A DNA stretch of 64,000 bases from Ambrosia x helenae (GCA_030844895.1 CM061231.1:36155149-36219148), one strand, 5' to 3'. Numbered from the stretch's first letter, positions 1 to 11,461 are shown. Translations and numbers: made by a program. The notes: generated by a model not told the origin, from the sequence alone.

Positions 1-281
1 GATAAAAAAATGCTCGTTAATATGGTGAAATTTTTTTGAAAAAAAAATGTCGTATGAAAAAGTTATAGACGTTTTAAAATGATGGGTGAATTGACATGTG
101 CATTGCATGTGGAGAGAGAAAGTCAACAAATGTGGTTTTCCTTTTATGCCCTTCCTCTAATTTATTATTTATTCTTTTCAAACAAACTAATCTCAACCCT
201 TCAAATATATGATCAATGGATCACAATCCTTCTCACCCTTCCTAGAAAAGTGTCTTGTGTATTTGATCCTAACCCACCAAG
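1..281 (+). repeat. Helitron-type module fragment
   Basis: The stretch opens with a variant of a module seen again at about 8575-8660 and 44395-44535, and inverted at 43500-43600: a 'GCTCGTTAAT' core followed by a T-run, an A-run and 'GTATGAAAAAGTTA'. Two of those copies sit inside elements with Helitron ends, so this is probably debris of the same non-autonomous Helitron group. It is followed by a 'CATGTGCATTGCATGTG' inverted motif that also matches the 8.68-kb copy in style. No termini are visible here because the window starts inside the repeat. No gene is supported. Confidence 0.4.
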
Positions 282-1560
282 TTATATTTGGATAATGGGT
301 AAGCGAGCAACAAGCTGCGCCGCTATCCCTTTTTGAATCGCAAAACTAAATACAAACCCTTGGTTTCTCGGGCCTTGCGAGTCACTGTGGACCACCTTTT
401 GCACCCGCTTCAAAAAGCGAACTGCCTCAGGGGCAAGGGATCCAAAAGTGTCGAAGGCAAACGGAATGAACACATGCTGATTCTCTAAACACGTTGCCTC
501 GTGCTTAGCAACCTTCCTAGCTTCCGCCTTCAAAACCACTTGTCCCGGAACGAAACCACTATCTCTCAGCCCCACCAGTGGGGACACCCCAGTGAGGTCA
601 ACACACGTGTGCTTACCCCCCGCCCAGCCAAACACAAGGACGTCCGCAGGACACTGGGTAGATCTTCCATCTTGTGGGTCGGTCAGAAAGTTAACAGGGG
701 CTTCTTTCTTACTTGAGATCCCGGCACGCCTAAGCACATTCCATAAAATATCTCTAACCCAGTCATGATGATACTTGAACCCGGGTAATTCCTTACAGTG
801 GAGGGCATGCTCGCCAAATCTATCCAAACAGGCTTTATTACAAATGGGGCATGAGCCATCTGGCGGAAAAAGGGGAATCATGAGACAGTATTTAAGGATG
901 GCTCTGTATTCAACTGCTGACATCCGTTGCCCAAGACCTTCAATGGGTGCAACAGTCAAAAAACCCTGGGCATGAGCCCCTTTGAAACAAGCCAAAACTG
1001 CCTTTTGACGTGGGGTCATATTGAACCGCTCCTCCATATCCTGTGCGTGTTTACCGTAAAGAGCACTTGCCAAAGTTTGTTGAGGTTTATTGGGGCGGTC
1101 TCCTTATTGGTAAAACCACCTAGATCAAGGTCCGGAAAAGTTGTTTCAATATTACCAAGCGCAAGGGAGTAGTCAGGATCCACCCCACAACACGAGCGCT
1201 TCGCAAGATGTGGTCCTGCAATTTCCACGACTGGGCCCTGGACGCCACAAAAGCATATGCGGAGACGTCCTCCGCCGAGATAAGCCCTAAGCCCCCGCAA
1301 CGCATAGGGAAAGAAGCCAACCTCCACTGAAGGTCCCCAAAATGCGGTCCCCAGCTGACAACAATGTCTTCAACTGCCCCTCGCAGGCCTGCATCAAAGA
1401 TAGACACAGCCTCTTTGACATGTTTGGGTTGACAAGTCCGGAGCCCAAACACTAATTTAGCAACCCCCATGCACGAGCTTAACAGGAGGAGCTCACTTTG
1501 GGGGTTCCTCAAGTCCGACAGTCGTTTCATAAGATCAACCGCCCGAAGAGCTCTTAATCT
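282..1560 (-). pseudogene. non-LTR retrotransposon pol remnant with zinc knuckle and restriction-like endonuclease (RLE) C-terminus
   Basis: Three minus-strand frames (about 1557-1120, 1327-1016 and 1073-282) read on from one another as one C-terminal reverse-transcriptase product broken by frameshifts. The first gives RT thumb-like sequence ('LRNPQSELLLLSSCMG', 'CGGLGLISAEDVSAYAF'). The last carries a zinc knuckle, CPICNKACLDRFGEHALHC, followed by 'CPADVLVFGW' and 'CVDLTGVSPL'. The spacing of PAD, VDxT and a later Lys/Ala-rich segment ('LKAEARKVAKHEATC') fits the PD-(D/E)XK core of the RLE domain found after the RT in R2-type elements. An RLE rather than an APE endonuclease is unusual in land plants. 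The 5' part (fingers, palm, YxDD) is missing. The assignment to RLE is by motif only; the family resembles sequences I remember from composite genomes annotated simply as RT-like. Confidence 0.6.
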
Positions 1561-2107
1561 TGTAATCTTAATCTTGTAGGTTTGTTAAAAAGAAGCAAAC
1601 GTAAAGGGTATTTTTGAGATAGTTTTTACATCTTAATAGAAATCCTAGTATAAGTCAAATAGGTCTCTTATTAGATAAATATTATTGTTTAGATAATTGT
1701 TTAGATAATTGTTATGAATCCTTGTTAAATTAGGATTATATGCTTATAAATAGATGGATTTTTTATAAGTCATCAAATAATAATAGCAAGTTTTGGCTTA
1801 ATCAATTGTATTTTTGGTACCAATATTCCAACAATCATTAGTTGTTTACATGGATATCCAATATTCTATGGTTACCAAAAGAACAAAATTTCAATCAGTT
1901 TTGTTATCTTCTCCCTACCAAATTAGTAAAGTCCTAAATAAAACAAACTTGCATGGTAAATTTCCACACACTATAAAAAAAAAAAAAAAAAGGTAAAAGA
2001 AAAAAATAATCATCATCATCTACATGCCTTGTATGCTTCCAAATTTCCCCAACTCATTCCAAAAGTAGACACAAATCACAAACAAGGTTCTAGCCTAAAA
2101 ACATATC
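1561..2107. other. AT-rich intergenic stretch
   Basis: No gene is seen. It contains a short tandem repeat ('TTTAGATAATTG' twice near 1690-1715), a possible TATA-like 'TATAAATAGATGG' near 1744 and an A-run at about 1975-1991. It could include an old LTR fragment but no TG...CA ends with duplications were found. Confidence 0.4.
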
Positions 2108-2112
2108 TTGAC

Positions 2113-3964
2113 TCACTTATCTAACTTGTCATTGGCTTGCAATTGTAACCCACTCAACACTGGTGAAATGCTAAAAGTACTACCATCTCCTGTGAATGGA
2201 GAGTGCCCTAAAGGTGTTGGTCTATCAGGAATTGCAGGCACTTCAATATCACCTTCTAACATCTTCAATGCATCCATGATTGTAGGCCTGAAAACCACCA
2301 TAACGTGAGCACACAAAATCCCCACAAGCACAAATCTTTCCATTATTCCTTTAGGGTTCATAGCCTCATTACTTGCACCATGTCCTAGTAAACAAGGATC
2401 CAAGGCTTGCCCAACATTACCCTCTTTTATAAGCGACCACGCCCAATCAGTAATTAAGAACCCACGAGGCGAACCGGTGTAAGATAAATCAAGAGCTTTT
2501 CTCCCACACATAATCTCTAAAATCACAACACCAAAACTATAAACATCACTTTTTTCAGTCAGCTGACCATAACCCGTGGGTCCCGGCTACTCTCGTGGTA
2601 AGATGAGATTGACCATCTCTACTTTGCTTTGCTAACCCGAAATCCGCAACTCATGTTTGCATCAAGAAGTATATTTGTAGCCTTGATATCTCTATCTATG
2701 ATATATAGCCAGCCGGTTTAACCCCATAGTGAAGGTAAGCTAAACCTTTCGCTACATCTAGTATAATATTCTTTCTTTGAGGCCATGTTAAGGGCGGTTT
2801 TCGACTCATCGAAGGCAACAAATGATCATCAAGACTCCCATTTGACATGTACTCATAAACAAGGTACGTACCTTTGATCATCTCTCCTCTCATACTCCTC
2901 ATGAATACAACACCCTCTAAGCGTAACAAGATTCCTATGCCTCAAATTACTAATAATCTCAACTTCATTACAAAAATCATCACTACCTTCAAACTCCGAT
3001 TCTACGATCTTCTTAACCGCAACAATCGACCCATCGGGTAACACACCCTTGTAAACATCCCCGAATCCACCTCTACCGATAAAATTCTTCGGTGAGAAGT
3101 TATCCGTCGCCTTTTCAAGCTCATCAATCTTGAACCAAATAGACCGCGTATTCGGCTTCCTTCTCACCTGACCCGACCCAAATCCATCCACACCCGATTC
3201 GCCTATTTTCCCACTTTTCCTACCCAAACAAAAATATAATCCCACAATACAAAAAACCACCACAACACCAACAACCCCTCCAACCAACCCAAACATCCAA
3301 AACGAAACCCCACTATTTGGGTAAAATATTAATCCCGAAAGGACACGATACAACCAACCCCATTGCTTTCGGGCTCGAATCTATTAACAACCGCAGCAGC
3401 AGCATAAAGCACAACAAAGTAAAAACACTGATTCGAATGTGAAAAATTCCGATCAATTGCTGATGAACTTTTAATCCAGCATCAACACAATTAGCACAAG
3501 CAGTAAGATCACTCCTACATGACTTATCAAGCAAACTTCTTTTCCCTAGTTTTTGGCGCCAGTCTTTAACAGTTTTTATTCCAGCACAAGTGTTGGCCGA
3601 GATGCATGACAAACTGAAGTGGGTTGAAGCAGACTGAAGTAATATTATTAGGGAGTGAAAGGGTGTTTAGTTTTGTTTGGAAACTATTAAGACATGATGA
3701 TGACGTGGCGAGATCAGGAAGGTTGAAGTACGAGGTTGTTTTAAGGTGGTTTGCTAGCTAGGCTTATACCGAATACGCTGAGGAGTGTTTGGCAGCAGCT
3801 GGTGGAGTTGGTTAGTGGCGGCAGTCTTCGGTGGGCCAGGAGAGGCGGAGCACGTAGTCGTAGTTTATCGGACAAGGAGTAGAATTAGAGGGTGTGTGAG
3901 CGTGCATACTTGAAGATAAAAAGAATAAGATTGCGAAGACAGCGACAGTTACGAATAGATTCAT
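2113..3964 (-). pseudogene. SPARK-type receptor-like kinase (At1g11050-like), disrupted
   Basis: On the minus strand the ATG at 3964 starts a signal-peptide-like segment (MNLFVTVAVFAILFFLSSS) followed by 'CPINYDYVLRLSWPTEDC', the start of a SPARK-type extracellular domain. A transmembrane segment ('FWMFGLVGGVVGVVVVFCIV'), the Gly loop (IGRGGFGDVYKG) and the VAVKK lysine follow, and the tail (2526-2113) is typical of this kinase subfamily. The gene is broken many times: a stop soon after the first cysteines, frameshifts in the ectodomain and after subdomain IV, a 4-nt TAGA duplication in the catalytic-loop HRD (near 2693), about 8 nt lost just before DFG, and a deletion that removes the APE stretch of the activation segment (near 2575). 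No single frame can give a kinase. The ectodomain and kinase are otherwise well preserved, so the loss is probably not ancient. Family assignment is firm; orthology to At1g11050 is inferred. Confidence 0.8.
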
Positions 3965-4032
3965 GTTTGTGCCTAATCCATGAAACAAGAATAGAATCTA
4001 AGACGCACAATGAGGATAAATATAATCTAGAT

Positions 4033-4793
4033 TAGGGCTGTTCAAATCGCTCGCCGCTCGTGGATCGCTCGTCGCTCGTTCGGAAAATGCTCGAAAAATG
4101 CTCGCTCGTTCTTCCGCTCGGTTGTATATGAGCCGATCGGCTCGGTTCGGTTTGTAAATGAGCCAAGCACGAGCAAAGGTACGCTCAGATCGGTTCGGCT
4201 CGAATATATTTTTATTTATTTAATAATAAATATACACACAACTTATAGATAAATTTATGGCTTTATATATAAGATTATATTGGATTTGACTCAGTATATG
4301 CAAACAAAATATAACCAGGCCACTTAACACAATAAAAAATTAACACTAGATTTAATAGTAAAACAATAAGTCATGAGGTGATAGTCTTGACTTCTTTATG
4401 TTAATAGTCGTCCATCGCTAATTGTCACTTGATATTACACCTACGTCACAATGCAACAACTGTTGTCTGACGTATGCTCATCACCTCACCAGCCTCAATC
4501 TAAGCCTTATCCTTAGACACTGTGATCTCAGAATTAGTGTTAGCATCGGACATTTTGACCTTAGTTATCACCCGACAATGAAAACATCGAAGGAAACATC
4601 CCAATTTTATAATCGTCCATATTATTCTCCGCTCGATTCTCGCTCGGCGCTCGCTCGGAAAATTTGCGCTCGAAGAATGTTCGTTCGGTTTTCGGCTCGA
4701 TTGTAAACGAGCCGCTCCGCTCGGTTCGGTTTGTTAACGAGCCAAGCACGAGCAAAGCTTCGTTCAGATCGACTCGGCTCGTGAACAGCCCTA
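4033..4793. mobile_element. non-autonomous hAT element (MITE), 761 bp
   Basis: The ends are inverted: TAGGGCTGTTCA at 4033 and TGAACAGCCCTA ending at 4793. They are flanked by a perfect 8-bp target-site duplication ATCTAGAT (4025-4032 and 4794-4801), the hAT signature. Subterminal regions are dense in GCTCG/CGAGC motifs and both carry 'GAGCCAAGCACGAGCAAAG', as expected for transposase-binding subterminal repeats. No transposase is encoded; the small ORFs across the ends are chance frames. Confidence 0.9.
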
Positions 4794-4801
4794 ATCTAGA
4801 T

Positions 4802-6304
4802 CAGAGCTTGCTATTCATGTAAAAACAAAAAGGCAGGTTAATTAGTCAAGATTTTAATATTTTACGAAAGAAGACTAGGATTTTCGGTACCATACATTTT
4901 CAAGCTGGAGTTTTCCTTTACGGTTTCTGTTTTACTTTATAAATCGCTCTGAAAAAAGAAAAAACCGAGAACCAATACACGCTGTGGTGGCGAATCCATA
5001 AATTATTCTATGAGTTTTTTTTTTGGTTAAGTTAGTCCATTACTAATCATTATAGTTTTTAGTTGGCTCGGGTTCGGATCAAATAATAATAATAATAAAA
5101 GATTAAAAAAAATTGATTTTTTAGTTTACATCAATAGTTCACAGTGTTTTTATATATGTATTCTATATAACAACAATTTCAATTGTTAAGAGAACTAATA
5201 ACTTTAATTGCCCATAATATTTTTTTTCTTTTAATTCGTTTGCCTATATTTTTCTTTAACAAATTTGCATTGGTGTTGAACTTCAATAGAGTATTAGAGT
5301 TATCATACGGCCTCCAAACTCTAATACTTCTTTTATTATAAACGATATACGTTTATACCCATAAACTTTTATAAATTTATGAGACGAAAGTTTAATAATC
5401 TTGTTTAACATTTTTATAAAACCTATTTTTGTTTGAAATATTTGTACCAATCTATTTTTACAATACACTTTTTCTCATATGATATTTTACACGTTGAATG
5501 GAGGTTTCATAGGTTCTTTTAGAATTTAGGAACCATACAGCCCTTAATTAGGAATGATACACCCTGACCTATATCATGCACCAATAGAAAGTTGTCGCAT
5601 ACCTCAGAATGTGATGTCACACCTCTAGAATGTGATGTCACGGGGTGTATGAAACCAGTTGTTTTTTTATATAGATTTTTTAAGTTTGAACATTTATTTT
5701 TCATAGAAGGCTAGCGTTGGGGAATTGATGATGATTGGAGGAGATAACGGTGATGTTGAGGGTGAGGTTTCCTAGACGATAACAAGTCAAAGGGTACACT
5801 TACACCGTGGCCTAACCAAAAACTGACTAGTGTTTCTAAATTAACCTTCTTTTGCTCACTGACTTACAAACAAGGCTGAAAAGTCTCCTGGTTAAGCTAG
5901 TTCGAATTAAAACGTTAAGAAAAGCTAGCTCGAAATCTAGTGATTTACGAGTAAAGGGAGTTAGCTTACTCGGTTTATGAACTAGCTAAGGTAAGTTTGG
6001 CTCGTCGATGTGGGCATTAGCTAGTTTATGGGCTTGGTTATTTGACTCGTTTAAATTAAAATCAACATATTAATGTATATAAATTATAAATAAACAAGTT
6101 ATCTCGAGCTCAATACTTCAACTCGTTATGTTAAACTAGCCGAGCTCAACCTTGGTTGGCTCGACTTAGCACTTAACAACTCTAATCACAAATGGCAAGT
6201 GCTGAATTATAACCTTAGTTGCTTGTTTATTTATTTATTTTGAGAAACTCTTATTTCAGCACAAGATATAGTTTCTAGCTTTGTTTAATTCAGGAAAGTA
6301 ACGC
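4802..6304. other. intergenic, no gene seen
   Basis: AT-rich sequence without a credible coding frame. A 15-bp direct repeat, AGAATGTGATGTCAC, occurs at 5606 and 5627. A 5870-6180 patch is rich in TAGCTCGA/CTCGT motifs reminiscent of hAT subterminal repeats, but no matching ends or duplication could be defined. Confidence 0.4.
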
Positions 6305-6307
6305 TTA

Positions 6308-6522
6308 GGCTATGTGTTATACCTCCTTGCTCTCGGCTCCATCCTCGAATCACTGACGTGGTGTTCCCGAAATCCCTCAGCAGCCACGTCAGCTAATGAG
6401 AATTTATTCACACATTAGGATCTAACTCGTCCATTCTTCTACTCCCTGGTGCCACATCATCTTATGCCATATCACTACTCCGCTCGTCCTTTCTTTCACT
6501 CCCGCGGGTGTAACACATGGTC
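6308..6522. mobile_element. Tourist-like (PIF/Harbinger) MITE, 215 bp
   Basis: The left end GGCTATGTGTTATACC and the reverse complement of the right end, GACCATGTGTTACACC, match at 13 of 16 positions. Both sides are flanked by TTA (6305-6307 and 6523-6525), the 3-bp duplication typical of PIF/Harbinger elements. There is no coding capacity. Confidence 0.75.
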
Positions 6523-6761
6523 TTATAGGTAACACTTAGGTAAATCGTTATTCATTTAAAGTTTCATTTTAAACAAAAACGTATTAGTGCAAATCTTGGT
6601 GTACACGATCACCATTGTCATATATATACTTTTCACTTGCGTTTGATTTATTGCAATGTTGAAGAACAATTTTTTGGACCTCGGGCTAGAGTTTACATGT
6701 CAGGGTTCTGACCATTGGATATAATACAGTTGTAAAACACTGGATATCGCATATTCGTAAT

Positions 6762-7221
6762 CATAGTTGAAAAGGTCGCTAGGCGCTCCCAGGTAGGTTA
6801 AATGGTGAGTTGCAAGTGCTCGGCCTAGGCGGAGCCGGAGAGTACTCACGGAGTACTCGGATATGATAAACTATAAATAAATTAATTTTCATGAAATTAT
6901 ATATGTCTAAAAAAATCATTAATATTTAGAACAAAGTTACATGATTATCAACATAAGTAAAAAAAGATACGTGTTCAAATAATAAAGTATGTCAAAATTT
7001 GATGTTATATTGATGCTTTTGAAAACATAAATGATGGAATTATTGTTTAATTTAATTTATTTTAAGTCAAACTCAATCCGAGTTGACTGACTAAATCTGA
7101 TTCTGACCAAAGTTGACCAGTTTGATCCATTCCGAGCATAAAGGCGGAGTCGAAGAAAATCACCTTGATGCCCTACCTTGTAGCGATTACTCGACTTTCA
7201 AGGAGGAGTTTTACAACATTG
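6762..7221. mobile_element. hAT-type MITE, 460 bp
   Basis: It starts CATAGTTGAAAAGG and ends TTTTACAACATTG, imperfect inverted ends with interior GGCG/CCTAGGCGG-type subterminal motifs. The flanks TTCGTAAT (6754-6761) and TTTGTAAT (7222-7229) match at 7 of 8 positions, consistent with an older 8-bp hAT duplication. Confidence 0.65.
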
Positions 7222-7229
7222 TTTGTAAT

Positions 7230-7837
7230 TATATAATTTCATATCTAACCACACTTCTTATATTATATATATAAAATTATTTAATGAATAACTTACAAAT
7301 AAAAGTAGATTCCAATATGCATGTTTACGGGAAATATGACAAAATGAACATGTTAGGTATATTACGTTTCATTTAAAAAGAAGGAAAACTTTCATGTGGG
7401 TATAATAATTGGTGAACGAGCTTGATCAATTAATTAACCTTACTTGTCTACTTTAATTAACAAATAGCTACGAAATTATATGGGGTGTGTATGAGTTGAT
7501 TCGGTTTGGTTTTGGGTTAAAACCAAACTAAAATTATACTTCGGGGATTTTGGTTATGGAAAAAAATTGGTTTCGGTTTTACTTATGAATTTGGTTCAGT
7601 TATTAATTGGTTTTTTATTTTATATGTGAGTTTGAAATATTTGAGCTGAAAAAATATGCGCAAAAATAATGAATTTGGACATAATTTTGTCTAAACTTTT
7701 TTTAGTCACTTATTAATGAATTCCATGAACTATTTGCCAATGATGAATTTGGGTCATAAATCCATTAAAAAAACATTTGAACAGTTTGGGTGCGGTTTGT
7801 TCGTGAAAAAGGTCCAAAACCGAATCATACTTGAAGA
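7230..7837. other. intergenic, possible degraded repeat
   Basis: No gene. The block 7490-7830 begins with 'GATTCGGTTTGGTTTTGG' and ends with 'CCAAAACCGAATCATAC', so it may be a worn inverted-end element with CGGTTTGG-like subterminal motifs; no target duplication could be assigned. Confidence 0.3.
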
Positions 7838-8470
7838 TGTATAAGGATTTATACCGGTCTATATTAGCTCCGGCTAACCAAAGTGCCGAAGCACAAATAA
7901 GTAATCAAGCCCCTTCCCAAGACATTGCATGAATGTATTGCGTTGATGGTTAAAACATTGAAACATGGTACAACGCGTCCGAAACTACAAGTACAACTTC
8001 TCTGACTAGTAGTATAAATACACTCATTTTAAGTACATGTAACACACATGAACTCTCACACTTCGGACCTCACTTTCTCTCTCTAAACAAATACTTATCC
8101 TCACGCCAAAGGTGGTCACAGAGAGGCCTTCCCTCATTCTCTAGGCCTAACGGTTTGCTACTTGTGTAGATTCAATCAGAGTTCAATACAATCACGATCT
8201 AACCACTTTCTTCCTTGTTCCTGGACATTTATAGTCCCAAAATAGTTTTTAGATATTCAATTGACGCCATCCGATAACATATCTCTTTCTCTCAAAACGA
8301 ATCTGAAATGGCAAACAAAGAAGTTGTGGTAGATGACATCACAAACCAGGAAGAGGATGAAGAAATTACTTCAATCCAGACTTAAGAATGCCACAAAGGG
8401 TGCAATACCACTTTTGATAAGGAAGCATCTGCATGCATCCTACTATAAAAATCATCATCCAGTAAGACAC
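7838..8470 (+). mobile_element. LTR-retrotransposon fragment (putative LTR, PBS region and start of internal domain)
   Basis: A promoter-like LTR body is suggested by 'TAGTATAAATACACTC' near 8008 followed by a CT-rich leader. It ends at 'ATATTCAATTGACGCCATCCG' style sequence near 8255-8275; 'TTGGCGCC(A/G)TC' normally marks the LTR/primer-binding junction of plant Ty3/gypsy elements. A short open stretch from 8309 (ATGGCAAACAAAGAAG...) then stops. No partner LTR or pol is present, so this is a truncated remnant. The gypsy call rests on the junction motif only. Confidence 0.35.
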
Positions 8471-8559
8471 AAACTCGGGTTTAAATCTTTTTATTGTCCT
8501 TGTATTTTAAGACGACTTACATTGACCCCACGAAATTCTTTTTTTTTTTTCATTTTTTT

Positions 8560-8700
8560 GTATAGCACTATGGTGCTCGTTAGAAAAATAATAAAACGCG
8601 CGTTAATTTGGTGTAATTTTTTTTAAAAAAATTTAACGTATGAAAAAGTTACGAGTATTTAAAAAGGGGGGGGGGGTATGCATGTGCCATGCACATGGGT
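8560..8700 (+). repeat. Helitron-type module, second copy
   Basis: Contains 'TATAGCACTATGGTGCTCGT' followed by 'AATAAAACGCGCGTTAATTTGG', shared almost word for word with the Helitron interiors at 43.6 and 44.4 kb. A G-run (about 8666-8676) and a CATGTGCCATGCACATG inverted motif follow. Element ends were not found. Confidence 0.5.
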
Positions 8701-8954
8701 AAGAGAATGTTATATTTATATTATTATACTACCCTTCCTGCCAATTTAGAGAAAACCTACGTGTAACCTCCACAATCATTCTCCCATTTCTAGGATTTTT
8801 GCCCTTTGTATCACATCCCCACCCTATATATACATACATATATCCTAGGGCAATGTGTACTCTCATTCGTTGGTGATATATAATTGGAAACCAAAAAGGA
8901 AAAAAATAACTAAAAATTGGTAATCATTTAGTTTGTTTGCTTATTATAACCACA

Positions 8955-10788
8955 GAGAAAGTGTAGGGTACAAAGTCCCTTATCCTACAAAGTGTAGGAA
9001 GCCACAAAATGATGCCACGTGGAACTTGTCTGTTATAACTCTATAACTGATTAGAGGGGTAGTATAGTCAATTGGACATATCAATTAATCACGTTTATTA
9101 TCAAATCCCTGTTTTATCGTTCATCAATATTTCAAATTTCATAACTGATTCCATAATATACGATTATCATTTCTTACCATATTCAAAAATCTACAATCAT
9201 CGTCGATCACTGATTCAAATTTTTTATGAAAAATCATAATCAATTTGCCGAGTTCTTCACCATCTGTTTTTATTGTTTTCAATTAATCGTGATCTTACTC
9301 TTAATTTGTGTTTTCAGATCTAAACAATGAACCTAAATTCTTATTCGATGAAGAACATGAAGTTTCTACTGTTTTTGAAGTTTTTTTAGATCAGTGATGA
9401 AAACAGAGGTTGAGCATTGCATTAAAAATTTTTGATGTTTTGTGGATTTGAAGATAATCATTTGCGTTTTAGTATGTTTTTATACATGCGTTTTGATGTA
9501 TCTGGTGATATTATGTTTAGGATAACATTCAAATGCGTTTTAATATGTTTTAACATGCGTTTTGTTGTATCTGGTGATATTATGTTATTGATAAGATTCA
9601 AATGCGTTTTATTATGTTTTAACATGCGTTTTGATGTATCTGGTGATATTATGTTATTAACTACTGCTGAATCAAACCACTGATGGCCTAACTTCTGATG
9701 AGCAAACTACTGATGAAACATTGATACACATGCGTTTTATGGGTTTACAAATGCGTTTTAACTACTGCTGAATCAAACCACTGATGGCCTAACTTCTGAT
9801 GAGCAAACTACTGCTGAATCAAACCACTGATGGCCTAACTTCTGATGAGCAAACCACTGATGAACATTGATACACATGTGTTTTATGTGTTTACAAATGC
9901 GTTTTAACTACTGCTGAATCAAAACCACTGATGGCCTAACTTCTGATGAGCAAACTACTGCTGAATCAAACCACTGATGGCCTAACTTCTGATGAGCAAA
10001 CCACTGATGAACATTGATACACATGCGTTTTATGTGTTTACAAATGCGTTTTAACTACTGCTGAATCAAAACCACTGATGGCCTAACTTCTGATGAACAT
10101 TGATACACATGCGTTTTATGGTTTACAAATGCGTTTTACTTTTTTTTTTTTATCATTGATACACATGCGTTTTACTTTTTCGTGATGAGCAAACCACTGA
10201 TTATCTAATGCATTACTAAATTCATAAAACGCCTCTACTAAAACTTCAAAACGCATCTGCAACTATAGATCACCAAAACATCATACTAATCAGTAAAACG
10301 CCTTTACTTTTTTCACGTCCTTCACCTGTTTTAGGTTTTTAAAGTAAAATCATGAAGTAAAATTAAAGTAAAATACGATCAAAATACAATCAAAATTAAA
10401 GTAAAATCATGAACAATTCCTTACCTGATTTGCGTTTTTGGAGGCATATTTTGTTGATATTATTTAGTGTTTCTCCGATGCTCTGTTTTTTGATTTTTGA
10501 TTTTTTGGACTTCGGTGTCAGTTTTGATTTTTGGAGAATCAATCGCACGCATAAAATGAAGTAACCGTCAATTAATGAGGTTGATTTGGGCGCTGGATTA
10601 AAAAATTCAAATTATTTTAGTTTGTAATTTGTCTGTTTTACCCTCAAATTGATAACTGTCATTAATGACAAACGTGGGTAATTAATGTACGAGGTTTTCC
10701 TTATAAAACGCAGAAGGTGGGAGATGGAGGGCCAGGATGGCTTCTCACACTTTGTAGGTTAAGAAGGCTTTGTACGTTAGCCGGCCTC
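8955..10788. mobile_element. non-autonomous Mutator-like element (MULE), 1834 bp
   Basis: Identical 10-bp flanks TATAACCACA (8945-8954 and 10789-10798) bracket inverted ends. The left GAG...TACAAAG...CCTACAAAGTGTAGGAAGCCA pairs with the right end, whose reverse complement carries GTACAAAGCC...CCTACAAAGTGTGAGAAGCCA, over about 45 bp with mismatches. A 9-10-bp duplication and long inverted ends define MULEs. There is no transposase; the interior is a repeat array (separate entry) and AT-rich filler. Confidence 0.85.
9470..10200 (+). repeat. complex tandem repeat inside the MULE
   Basis: Units built from 'ATGCGTTTTAACTACTGCTG', 'AATCAAACCACTGATGGCC' and 'TAACTTCTGATGAGCAAAC' recur about four to five times with variable deletions. 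Earlier shorter units centre on 'ATGCGTTTTGATGTATCTGG'. The 9-mer ATGCGTTTT continues to about 10170 and then appears inverted (AAAACGC) from 10225 to 10310. The 83-codon frame over 9432-9683 merely translates these repeats and is not a gene. Confidence 0.85.
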
Positions 10789-10914
10789 TATAACCACATG
10801 CCTTATGGAAACGAAAAACTACATGAACAAAAGCAATGATTATTGTCAAGGCACTTTCCATGTGCATTTTTATTCACAAGTTAATGGCTCACAATCTCCT
10901 ACTATGATTGTCAT

Positions 10915-11129
10915 CTAGCATGATAGTGTAGTTTCCTTCCTCGGTAACTCATTTCCTGCATTCATACAAATTGTATTGTAGATTCTTTTACGTTTATGAT
11001 TAACTTGACATATAAAATTGCATAAATAATAAAATAAGTTTTAGTAATGAGAAAATATAAACTCGTACCATAACATAGCAATAATGTGCCAGCAATAACA
11101 AATAGGGTCAAAATAGATATAGCTTTCAT
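10915..11129 (-). pseudogene. possible decayed two-exon small secreted (cysteine-rich) peptide gene
   Basis: On the minus strand exon 1 (11129-11069) encodes MKAISILTLFVIAGTLLLCY, a good signal peptide. It ends at G|GTACGAG, a phase-1 donor right after the signal, the usual layout of defensin-like genes. An acceptor TGCAG at 10956 opens exon 2 (10955-10915), which stops after GNELPRKETTLSC. In the same frame past this TAG there is 'GDCEPLTCE', a TAA, then 'KCTWKVP', so a Cys-rich peptide interrupted by two stops is plausible. A TATATATA lies about 80 bp upstream and AATAAA follows the second cysteine block. Either a truncated peptide gene or chance; the signal peptide and intron position are the main support. 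Confidence 0.35.
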
Positions 11130-11440
11130 GGCTTTTCTTTTATGTTTGTTTTGTGCTAGGAAAATAAAAGCTTTGTAGTTGTACGACTAAATGAAGGCAT
11201 ATTACCATATATATAGAGAGAGAGACAACAAAAACTAAATGCACATGTCAATAAAATGATACTAATGATATGAGTTATATAATATCACATTAAATTCTTT
11301 TTATATGAAATCCTATTACATCTTGTCATAACAAATCATATCATATTTTATGGTGTCGTATCGTAGGGGCAGACCTTAGGTTGGCGCCTTATGTAACCCT
11401 AGGCGCACATCGTACAGAAAGCGCAGGAAAAGCGCGATTT

Positions 11441-11461
11441 TTTGGTACAATAGCAGCTAGT
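11441..11461. repeat. partial copy of the importin-4 3' coding end
   Basis: TTTGGTACAATAGCAGCTAGT here repeats 11573-11593 in the last importin exon with one mismatch, about 110 bp past the stop codon. Read on the minus strand it would again encode LAAIVPK. It suggests a small local duplication at the 3' end of the gene. Confidence 0.7.

Noticed and set aside
5870..6180. Another hAT MITE from TAGCTCGA-rich sequence
   Set aside because: No matching inverted ends or 8-bp duplication could be read.
9432..9683. 83-residue ORF with repeated MRFDVSGDIM
   Set aside because: It is a translation of the MULE minisatellite; repeat periodicity explains it.
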